This document shows, in pieces, positions 6,098 through 12,655 of a stretch of DNA of 36,129 bases. The notes below the pieces were generated by a model. The model had not been told where the DNA came from. It saw only the letters and a list, made by a program, of their open reading frames with translations, and made no database searches. The DNA lies in assembly GCA_050633205.1 (NCBI GenBank), contig JBOEGA010000012.1:1-36129 (forward strand), given 5' to 3'. This DNA comes from CBDHHC01 sp050633205 (GTDB lineage Bacteria; Pseudomonadota; Alphaproteobacteria; Rhizobiales; CBDHHC01). Every line of letters starts with the position of its first letter. Positions within the stretch are counted from its first letter, which is position 1. The translations under genes were made by a program, and so were the position numbers.

Positions 6098-8995
6098 ATG
6101 GCAGATAGTTCAAAGAAAATTATTTCAGTACGCGGTGCACGGGAACATAATCTCAAGAATGTAAATCTGGAGGTGCCGCGTGAAGAGCTTATTGTTTTTA
6201 CAGGACTTTCCGGTTCCGGAAAGTCTTCTCTGGCATTTGATACCATTTATGCGGAAGGGCAGCGCCGTTATGTAGAGAGCCTGTCTGCTTATGCCCGCCA
6301 GTTTCTTGAAATGATGCAGAAGCCTGATGTTGACCATATTGAAGGCTTGTCTCCCGCAATTTCCATTGAGCAAAAAACTACATCGAGAAACCCCCGTTCA
6401 ACTGTCGGCACGGTTACAGAGATTTATGATTATATGCGGCTGCTGTTTGCCAGGGTCGGTATTCCATATTCTCCGGAAACCGGCCTGCCGATTGAAAGTC
6501 AGACGGTCAGCCAGATGGTAGATCGTATTCTGGAGCTGAAAGAGGGGACACGCCTTTACCTGCTTGCACCGATCGTCAGAGGCCGCAAGGGTGAGTATCG
6601 TAAAGAGTTTGCCGAGTTGATGAAAAAGGGCTTTCAGCGTGTGAAAGTGGATGGAGAATTTTATGAGATCTCTGATGTTCCGACGCTGGATAAGAAGTAC
6701 AAGCATGATATTGATGTTGTTGTAGACCGGATTGTCGTCAAAGGAGATATGGGGAACAGACTGGCAGATTCTCTGGAGACTGCCCTTGAGCTTGCTGATG
6801 GGCTTGCTATTGCTGAATTTGCCAAAAAGCCAAAAGACGGTGAAGAGGCTGAACGGATTATGTTTTCTGCCCGTTTTGCCTGTCCTGTATCCGGTTTTAC
6901 GATTGATGAGATTGAGCCCCGTCTGTTTTCGTTTAACAACCCGTTTGGAGCCTGTGCGAAATGCGATGGCCTGGGGACGGAACTTAAATTTGAGCGTGAG
7001 CTTGTGGTGCCGGATGTCAACCTGTCTTTAAAAGACGGCGCGGTGCTGCCATGGGCGAAAACAGGGAATACTTCTCCGTATTACAAGCAGACACTGGAAG
7101 CGATCTGTAAGCATTACAAGCAATCCATGAATACGCCGTGGAAAGACCTGCCAAAGAAAGTCAGAGATTCGATTCTGTTCGGAACGGGCAAGACCCAGGT
7201 TGAGTTTGTTTATGACGACGGCAACGGCCGTACCTATAAGAACAAAAAGGCTTTTGAAGGGGTTATCAATAATATTGAGAGGCGCTGGAAAGAGACGGAT
7301 TCAAACTATATTCGTGATGAGCTATCCAAATATCAGTCTCACCATCCGTGTGGCACATGTGAAGGTTACCGACTGAAGCCTCAGTCTCTGGCAGTCAAGA
7401 TTGATAAAAAGCATATCGGTCATATTTCGAGAATGTCCATCAATGAGGCGGGTGAATGGTTTGAAAAGCTGCCCCGGAAGCTTAAGGCGAAGCAAAAGCA
7501 GATAGCAGTTCGTATTCTGAAAGAAATTCGTGACCGCCTGAAGTTTCTGAATGATGTGGGGCTTGGTTATCTTACTCTTTCCCGAAACTCTGGGACACTG
7601 TCTGGCGGGGAGTCGCAAAGGATACGACTGGCATCGCAAATCGGTTCAGGCCTTACTGGTGTTCTCTATGTTCTGGATGAGCCTTCTATCGGGCTTCATC
7701 AGAGAGATAATGCCCAGCTTCTTGAAACGCTTAAGCATCTGCGTGATCTGGGTAATACTGTTATTGTTGTTGAGCATGACGAAGATGCGGTTCGCATGGC
7801 TGATTATGTGGTTGATATCGGACCTGGAGCTGGTGTGCATGGTGGAGAAATCGTGTCTGCAGGTACACCGGAACATATAATGAATGATCCGGATAGTCTG
7901 ACCGGGAAATATCTGACCGGGGCAATGCAGATACCTGTTCCGAATGTCAGGCGGAAACCGAACAAGTCACGCCAGATCAAGGTTACAGGAGCGAAAGCGA
8001 ACAATCTGAAGAATGTATCTGCTGAAATACCGTTAGGGCTGATGACCTGTGTTACAGGTGTTTCGGGGGGCGGCAAGTCTACGTTCCTTATTGAGACCGT
8101 GTATAAGGCACTGGCCAGAAAGCTGACCGGTAAACGGGAAGCGCCTGGTGAGCACAGCAGTATTGAAGGTGTTGAGCATCTCGATAAGATAATCGATATA
8201 GATCAGTCGCCGATTGGCAGGACGCCACGCTCAAATCCTGCGACATATACAGGAGCCTTTACGCCGATCCGGGAATGGTTTGCAGAACTGCCGGAATCAA
8301 AAGCCCGTGGATATAAGCCGGGACGTTTTTCCTTTAATGTTAAGGGAGGGCGCTGTGAGGCCTGTCAGGGCGATGGTGTTATTAAAATCGAGATGCATTT
8401 CCTACCGGATGTTTATGTGACCTGTGATGAATGTCAGGGGAAGCGGTATAACCGGGAAACACTTGAAATTAAATTCAAGGATAAATCGATCGCTGATATT
8501 CTGGATATGACAGTGGAAGAGGGTGTTGATTTCTTCAAGGCTGTTCCGGCAGTCAGGGATAAACTGGCGACACTAAAGCGCGTGGGACTGTCCTATATTA
8601 AGGTTGGTCAGCAGGCGACCACATTATCTGGTGGTGAGGCGCAACGGGTTAAGCTTGCGAAAGAGCTTTCAAAGCGCGCTACTGGTAAAACACTTTATAT
8701 TCTGGATGAACCAACGACTGGTCTGCATTTCCATGATGTGGCGAAGCTACTGGAAGTTCTGCATGAGCTGGTTGAAACCGGTAACTCAGTGGTGATTATT
8801 GAGCATAATCTCGAGGTTATCAAAACTGCTGACTGGATTATTGATCTGGGTCCTGAAGGTGGAGATGGCGGCGGTATGGTTGTTGCCAAGGGAACCCCTG
8901 AGGCTGTTGTTCGTGAAAAGAAGAGCTATACGGGACAGTTTCTTAAAGATGTTCTCAACCGATCTGATAAGATTAAAGTGCAGGCTGCTGAATAA
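6098..8995 (+). CDS. uvrA: Excinuclease ABC subunit A
   Basis: UvrA, the damage-recognition ATPase of nucleotide excision repair, about 965 residues, full length. Two ABC ATPase modules are seen: first Walker A GLSGSGKSS (36-44), signature LSGGESQRIRLA and a Walker B LYVLDEPSIGLHQRD; second Walker A GVSGGGKST, signature LSGGEAQRVKLAKEL and Walker B LYILDEPTTGLHFHD. The C-terminal zinc finger CEACQGDG...CDECQGKRYN is intact. The other zinc site reads CPVSGF (C262, S265), lacking the second Cys, a variant I recall as common in alphaproteobacterial UvrA. Two starts are possible: ATG at 6098 gives the usual MADSSKKI start, while GTG at 6089 is better placed relative to an AGGA at 6074. I saw no clear GTTC-N7-GTTC LexA box upstream. 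Confidence 0.98.
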   Translation: MADSSKKIISVRGAREHNLKNVNLEVPREELIVFTGLSGSGKSSLAFDTIYAEGQRRYVESLSAYARQFLEMMQKPDVDHIEGLSPAISIEQKTTSRNPRSTVGTVTEIYDYMRLLFARVGIPYSPETGLPIESQTVSQMVDRILELKEGTRLYLLAPIVRGRKGEYRKEFAELMKKGFQRVKVDGEFYEISDVPTLDKKYKHDIDVVVDRIVVKGDMGNRLADSLETALELADGLAIAEFAKKPKDGEEAERIMFSARFACPVSGFTIDEIEPRLFSFNNPFGACAKCDGLGTELKFERELVVPDVNLSLKDGAVLPWAKTGNTSPYYKQTLEAICKHYKQSMNTPWKDLPKKVRDSILFGTGKTQVEFVYDDGNGRTYKNKKAFEGVINNIERRWKETDSNYIRDELSKYQSHHPCGTCEGYRLKPQSLAVKIDKKHIGHISRMSINEAGEWFEKLPRKLKAKQKQIAVRILKEIRDRLKFLNDVGLGYLTLSRNSGTLSGGESQRIRLASQIGSGLTGVLYVLDEPSIGLHQRDNAQLLETLKHLRDLGNTVIVVEHDEDAVRMADYVVDIGPGAGVHGGEIVSAGTPEHIMNDPDSLTGKYLTGAMQIPVPNVRRKPNKSRQIKVTGAKANNLKNVSAEIPLGLMTCVTGVSGGGKSTFLIETVYKALARKLTGKREAPGEHSSIEGVEHLDKIIDIDQSPIGRTPRSNPATYTGAFTPIREWFAELPESKARGYKPGRFSFNVKGGRCEACQGDGVIKIEMHFLPDVYVTCDECQGKRYNRETLEIKFKDKSIADILDMTVEEGVDFFKAVPAVRDKLATLKRVGLSYIKVGQQATTLSGGEAQRVKLAKELSKRATGKTLYILDEPTTGLHFHDVAKLLEVLHELVETGNSVVIIEHNLEVIKTADWIIDLGPEGGDGGGMVVAKGTPEAVVREKKSYTGQFLKDVLNRSDKIKVQAAE

Positions 8996-9375
8996 TCAGT
9001 AGATATTTTTACAAAAAAGAATCGCTGGAAATAGTATTTCCAGCAGGCTTTCTTTATATTTATAAATAAAACCATGTTTATAATTGATCAAAACAGTGCA
9101 GTAGTGTGTAAAAGCTGTGTGCGCTTTCGGGGTTTACATAATTTTCTCAGGAATTTTTTAGAAGGAATAATTTCTGCAAGTAAGGCTTTGCAGTGAGGTT
9201 TTATATTGGGGATTTTCCTGAAAGAGAGCCGTTGTGTTTCGTTATAAGAGAAAATTGAAATAAATTCTTTCAAGTGCGACATTATGAACTGTTGTTGTTA
9301 TGCAGCACAGGCAAGTTTTATCAGAGCTTTTGGTATAGCCCCCATTGCAATTTTTCACAATATGACCAAATTTGT
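8996..9375. other. Intergenic stretch before the sRNA
   Basis: Apart from the uvrA terminator hairpin, nothing gene-like is seen. Short reading frames on the minus strand here have no ribosome-binding site or recognisable product. An 11-base sequence AAGTGCGACAT at 9272-9282 recurs at 9376-9386, the presumed 5' end of the sRNA. Confidence 0.5.
9024..9060 (+). terminator. Terminator-like hairpin after uvrA
   Basis: A perfect 9-bp stem GCTGGAAAT (9024-9032) / ATTTCCAGC (9036-9044) with a 3-base loop, followed by a T-rich stretch (CTTTCTTTATATTT) rather than a pure T run. Confidence 0.65.
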
Positions 9376-9472
9376 AAGTGCGACATGGCTTGATCATTGT
9401 GCCATGTCGCTGCCCCTTTGGGCGTTTCCTCCCTAGACTCGGGCCGTTTCTTAACAGACGGCCTTTTTTTTT
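9376..9472 (+). ncRNA. MmgR/alpha-r8-type (Rfam suhB) small RNA
   Basis: A compact sRNA of about 95 nt between uvrA and gatC. Visible in order: a perfect 10-bp hairpin (9380-9389 with 9401-9410, 11-base loop), a short GCCC-CTTT-GGGC hairpin (9412-9423), an unpaired TTTCCTCCCT at 9425-9434, and an intrinsic terminator GGCCGT (9442-9447) / ACGGCC (9458-9463) followed by nine T. The unpaired TTTCCTCCCT next to the terminator is the hallmark I know for the MmgR / alpha-r8 sRNA family of alphaproteobacteria (Rfam name suhB); it is complementary to Shine-Dalgarno sequences, so the RNA probably represses translation of trans targets, likely with Hfq. In Sinorhizobium MmgR limits polyhydroxybutyrate accumulation; the target here is unknown. 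The 5' end is estimated from the hairpin and a possible -35 TTGCAA at 9345-9350. Assignment is from memory, not from a covariance search. Confidence 0.75.
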
Positions 9473-9603
9473 GCCTAGGTGTATGTGTATCAAACATCAA
9501 TATATGTTAATTCTGTGGCCCTGAAATGAACGGCAGAGTTATACACAGTCAGCAAAGCCTTGCGCCAACTATTTTTGCGCGTTATGAAATGATTAGAGAA
9601 TTA

Positions 9604-9639
9604 CAGATGTCGGGGGAGAACCTCCGGATCAAACATCTG
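9604..9639 (+). promoter_or_regulatory. Hairpin in the gatCA leader
   Basis: A composite stem: outer CAGATGT (9604-9610) / ACATCTG (9633-9639) and, directly stacked, CGGGGG (9611-9616) / CCTCCG (9621-9626) with an AGAA tetraloop. It ends 31 bases before the gatC start and is not followed by a T run, so it is more likely a leader structure of the gatCA mRNA than a terminator. Confidence 0.45.
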
Positions 9640-9670
9640 AGGGCATATCCCAAAAGATAGGATTTTGATT

Positions 9671-9958
9671 ATGAAGGTCGATGAGAAGACCGTTCGTCAT
9701 ATTGCGCGTCTGGCGCGATTGCAGGTAACTGACGAAGAGGCAAAAAACCTTGAAACCGAGTTGTCATCCATTATGAACTGGATTGAGCAACTGAATGAAG
9801 TCGATACAGATGATGTTCAGCCGTTGACATCGATTGTTGAAGTAAGTCTGAAGCAGCGCGATGATGTTGTTACGGATGGCGGGTACCCTGAAGAGATTAT
9901 GAAGAACGCTCCCCTGAGTGAGGATCACTTCTTTATGGTTCCTAAAGTGGTGGAGTAG
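9671..9958 (+). CDS. gatC: Asp-tRNA(Asn)/Glu-tRNA(Gln) amidotransferase subunit C
   Basis: The small GatC subunit (95 residues), which wraps around and stabilises GatA in the GatCAB complex that amidates misacylated Glu-tRNA(Gln) and Asp-tRNA(Asn). The family pattern is complete: VRHIARLARLQVTDEEA at the N-terminus, then LSSIMNWIEQLNEVDTDDVQP and the C-terminal APLSEDHFFMVPKVVE. I chose the ATG at 9671, which has TAGGAT about 9 bases upstream; a TTG two codons earlier is possible but unneeded. gatA begins 5 bp after its stop, so the two are co-transcribed and probably translationally coupled. Confidence 0.97.
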   Translation: MKVDEKTVRHIARLARLQVTDEEAKNLETELSSIMNWIEQLNEVDTDDVQPLTSIVEVSLKQRDDVVTDGGYPEEIMKNAPLSEDHFFMVPKVVE

Positions 9959-9963
9959 GCTTA

Positions 9964-11448
9964 ATGACAGATTTTACCGGATTATCGATTTCCGAGGCAC
10001 TTAAAGGCCTTGAAGCAAAAGAATTTACATCAAAAGAACTTACTCAGGCCCATGTTGATGCCATTGAAGCTGGCAATGACAAGCTGAATGCCTATGTGAA
10101 GGTTACGGGTGATAAGGCCATTGCCATGGCGGAAGCCAGTGATGGGCGTCGTCAGAAAGGTGACAAGACAGGTCGTCTTGAAGGAATACCTCTGGGGATC
10201 AAGGATCTGTTCTGCACGAAGGATGTTGAGACGACTGCCTGTTCCAAAATTCTGAAGGGCTTTGTGCCGACATATGAATCTACCATTTCACAAAATCTGT
10301 GGGATGCGGGTGCTGTTATGACCGGCAAGCTTAATAATGATGAGTTTGCTATGGGGTCTTCCAACGAGACCAGTGCTTTTGGCAACTGTGTGAACCCGTG
10401 GAAGCGTAAAGGTGATGATACTGAGCTGGTACCAGGTGGTTCGTCTGGTGGTTCGGCTTCTGCGGTTGCTGCCGGGCTATGTCTGGCTGCTACGGCAACT
10501 GATACGGGTGGATCTATTCGCCAGCCAGCAGCCTTTACAGGAACAGTAGGGCTGAAGCCTACTTACGGGCGTTGTTCGCGCTGGGGCACTGTTGCTTTCG
10601 CATCGTCACTGGATCAGGCGGGGCCGATTACGAAGACTGTCCGTGATGCGGCTATTATGCTTGAAGTTATGGCAAGCCATGACCCGAAAGATTCAACAAG
10701 TGTAGATGCCGAGGTTCCTGCATATGAGAAGCTTCTGGATCAGAAGGTGAAAAAGGGACTGAAGGTCGGTATTCCTCAGGAGTATCGTGTTGACGGTATG
10801 CCTGCCGAGATCGAGAAGCTCTGGGAACAGGGTATTGAATGGTTAAGGGACTGTGGTGCCGAGATCAAGGAAATCAGTCTGCCACATACCAAATATGCTC
10901 TTCCGGCTTACTATATTGTAGCGCCTGCCGAAGCGTCTTCCAACCTTGCACGTTATGACGGTGTTCGTTATGGCAACCGCGTTTCTGCTGATGAAATTGC
11001 GGAAATGTATATGAAAACACGTGCGGAAGGGTTTGGTGCAGAAGTCAAGCGCCGTATTCTGATTGGTACATATGTGCTTTCATCGGGGTATTATGATGCC
11101 TATTACACCAAGGCGCAGAAGGTCAGAACTCTGATCAAGCGTGATTTTGATGAGGCATTTGAAGATATTGATGTGGTTCTGACACCGACAACGCCTGGCC
11201 CGGCATTCGGGATTAACGAAGTTGTTGGTGATCCGGTGCAGATGTACCTTAACGATATTTTCACTGTGACCGTAAATATGGCCGGATTACCTGGTATATC
11301 TGTTCCTGCAGGCATGTCTGGTGAAGGGACACCTCTTGGTCTGCAATTGATCGGTAAACCTTTTGATGAGGCAACACTGCTTCAGGTCGGTCAGGTTATT
11401 GAAGAGGCTGCTGGTGAATTGCCAAAGCCTGAAAACTGGTGGGCGTAG
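9964..11448 (+). CDS. gatA: Asp-tRNA(Asn)/Glu-tRNA(Gln) amidotransferase subunit A
   Basis: The glutaminase subunit of GatCAB, 494 residues, full length. It belongs to the amidase-signature family: the catalytic Ser-cisSer-Lys triad is placed at K80 (GIPLGIKDLF), S160 (VPGGSSGGSA) and S184 (TGGSIRQPA). It releases ammonia from glutamine, which is channelled to GatB. The C-terminal part (LTPTTPGPAFGINE, NMAGLPGISVPAGMS, GLQLIGKPFDE) is typical. Its partner gatB, often directly downstream in other genomes, is absent from this window; instead a chorismate-mutase-like gene follows after 38 bp on the same strand. Confidence 0.97.
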   Translation: MTDFTGLSISEALKGLEAKEFTSKELTQAHVDAIEAGNDKLNAYVKVTGDKAIAMAEASDGRRQKGDKTGRLEGIPLGIKDLFCTKDVETTACSKILKGFVPTYESTISQNLWDAGAVMTGKLNNDEFAMGSSNETSAFGNCVNPWKRKGDDTELVPGGSSGGSASAVAAGLCLAATATDTGGSIRQPAAFTGTVGLKPTYGRCSRWGTVAFASSLDQAGPITKTVRDAAIMLEVMASHDPKDSTSVDAEVPAYEKLLDQKVKKGLKVGIPQEYRVDGMPAEIEKLWEQGIEWLRDCGAEIKEISLPHTKYALPAYYIVAPAEASSNLARYDGVRYGNRVSADEIAEMYMKTRAEGFGAEVKRRILIGTYVLSSGYYDAYYTKAQKVRTLIKRDFDEAFEDIDVVLTPTTPGPAFGINEVVGDPVQMYLNDIFTVTVNMAGLPGISVPAGMSGEGTPLGLQLIGKPFDEATLLQVGQVIEEAAGELPKPENWWA

Positions 11449-11486
11449 ATTAATATAATCGAGGCCATTTTTTGGAGTAAAAACAA

Positions 11487-11792
11487 ATGACGATAAAAAA
11501 ACCCCAAGATTGCGCCTCGATGGATGAAGTGCGCGTTGAAATCGACAGGATTGATGAGGAGCTTGTGGCTCTGATTTCCGAGCGTTTCGGGTATGTTGAC
11601 CGTGCATGGCAGTTGAAGGACAATCCGTCTGACGCAACTGTTCCCTGGCGTATTCAGCAGGTTGTTGATCGTGTTCGCGGACATGCAAAAGAACGTAATC
11701 TGCCAGAGAGCCTTGTTGAAGCACTCTGGCGGCAAATGATTGGCTGGTTTATCCAGTATGAAGAAGGGAAGCTGGAGAAAAAGCAGGACTAG
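11487..11792 (+). CDS. AroQ-type chorismate mutase / PchB-like protein
   Basis: A 101-residue all-helical AroQ-fold protein. The first long helix has the family pattern VRVEIDRIDEELVALISER with R16 and R33 in the positions of substrate-binding arginines, K44 after it, and a C-terminal helix LVEALWRQMIGWFIQYEEGK. Monofunctional chorismate mutases of this class convert chorismate to prephenate for Phe/Tyr synthesis. The closing IGWFIQYEEGK pattern also resembles PchB-type isochorismate-pyruvate lyases, which share the fold, so substrate specificity is not settled. No siderophore or salicylate genes are nearby, favouring a chorismate mutase or promiscuous enzyme. GGAG precedes the ATG. It lies 38 bp after gatA, probably in the same transcript. 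Its stop codon shares bases with the stop of the convergent gene. Confidence 0.82.
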   Translation: MTIKKPQDCASMDEVRVEIDRIDEELVALISERFGYVDRAWQLKDNPSDATVPWRIQQVVDRVRGHAKERNLPESLVEALWRQMIGWFIQYEEGKLEKKQD

Positions 11793-12340
11793 CTTTTCTC
11801 GCAGTTCTCAGCTTCTTTTTCAGAGGTCAGCTTTAGTTTGTCTTCCAGGAATCTGGAGATTTTTGTCCGTGCATTGTTAGTCTTTATTGGTTGTACGCCA
11901 GTAGGGACTTCAATTTTCGTGATGGATTTTTTGAAAGGTTCAAGATATGCCGCGGCACCGGACAATTTTGTAATTTTTCTGGAAACATCTTTTATATCAA
12001 TTTCACAGGTGCGGATTTTGTAAGTCGCTTTTGCGATAACTTCGGCATCTGCTGAGGCTTTTACCAGAAATTTTGTGTAAACTCTCAGGTTTGAAATAAT
12101 CTTAATATTAGCAGTATCTTCACCTGCTTTTGTGACCAGAACCTTTTGAATGCTGATTTTGCATTTTGCTGTCTTTTTCATTGCTTTACGGCATTTTTTT
12201 TCGCCATTTTTAATTTCTTTAGCAATGAGTGATTTCAGAAAAGCTGTTCCATCAACTGGAGCTGCCAATGCACCTGTGTAAGGCATTGCAAGAAGGCCAA
12301 ATGCACCAGCCGCCAGGCTGAGTTTTATTCCATGCAGCAT
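11789..12340 (-). CDS. Secreted Lys-rich hypothetical protein
   Basis: I do not recognise this protein. From the chosen ATG at 12340 it has 183 residues and a good signal peptide (MLHGIKLSLAAGAFGLLAMP..., cleavage near ALA-AP). That ATG has AGGTAA upstream; an in-frame start at 12400 would add 20 residues in front of the signal and is unlikely. The mature part is basic (many Lys) and has four cysteines: two close together in KKCRK and AKCKIS, one in RTCEID and one in ENCEKS near the end, enough for two disulfides in the periplasm. The pattern of alternating beta-like segments (KISIQKVLVTK, ANIKIISNLRVYTKFLVKA, KATYKIRTCEIDI) suggests a small beta-rich domain. It is convergent with the chorismate-mutase gene, the two stop codons overlapping in CTAG, and divergent from putA. 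Confidence 0.75.
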   Translation of the reverse strand: MLHGIKLSLAAGAFGLLAMPYTGALAAPVDGTAFLKSLIAKEIKNGEKKCRKAMKKTAKCKISIQKVLVTKAGEDTANIKIISNLRVYTKFLVKASADAEVIAKATYKIRTCEIDIKDVSRKITKLSGAAAYLEPFKKSITKIEVPTGVQPIKTNNARTKISRFLEDKLKLTSEKEAENCEKS

Positions 12341-12439
12341 TAACTTACCTTTATTTGTTTTAGGGCTTACCCAGATTATTATTCTACTCAATATGAACAA
12401 TTAATGAGCCTGTAAGGCGACAATAGGATTAAACTAAGA

Positions 12440-12467
12440 ATTTTACAATAATTCAACATTGTAAAAT
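12440..12467. promoter_or_regulatory. Perfect palindrome between the secreted-protein gene and putA
   Basis: ATTTTACAAT (12440-12449) and its exact complement ATTGTAAAAT (12458-12467) are separated by 8 bases. It lies in the 315-bp divergent region, about 100 bp upstream of the left gene's start. A dimeric repressor operator or a transcript hairpin are both possible. Two further palindromes, AGGTATACCT (12527-12536) and ATAAAATATTTTAT (12581-12594), lie between it and putA. Confidence 0.5.
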
Positions 12468-12655
12468 GTTCTGCAGAAACAAGTTTTATAAACGTTATTT
12501 CTTTCAGCATTGCAGTAAGGATAAGGAGGTATACCTTATTTATCTTTTATGATTTGATATTTGCAAGAGGTAAGTGTTGAATAAAATATTTTATACTTGT
12601 TTTGTGTTGTGCCTAATGTAGTTCCATCCTAGGCTTTGTATAATATTTCAGGATT

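Noticed and set aside
9088..9493. Minus-strand frames between uvrA and gatC
   Set aside because: They run antisense to the sRNA and terminator, lack ribosome-binding sites and have no family resemblance.
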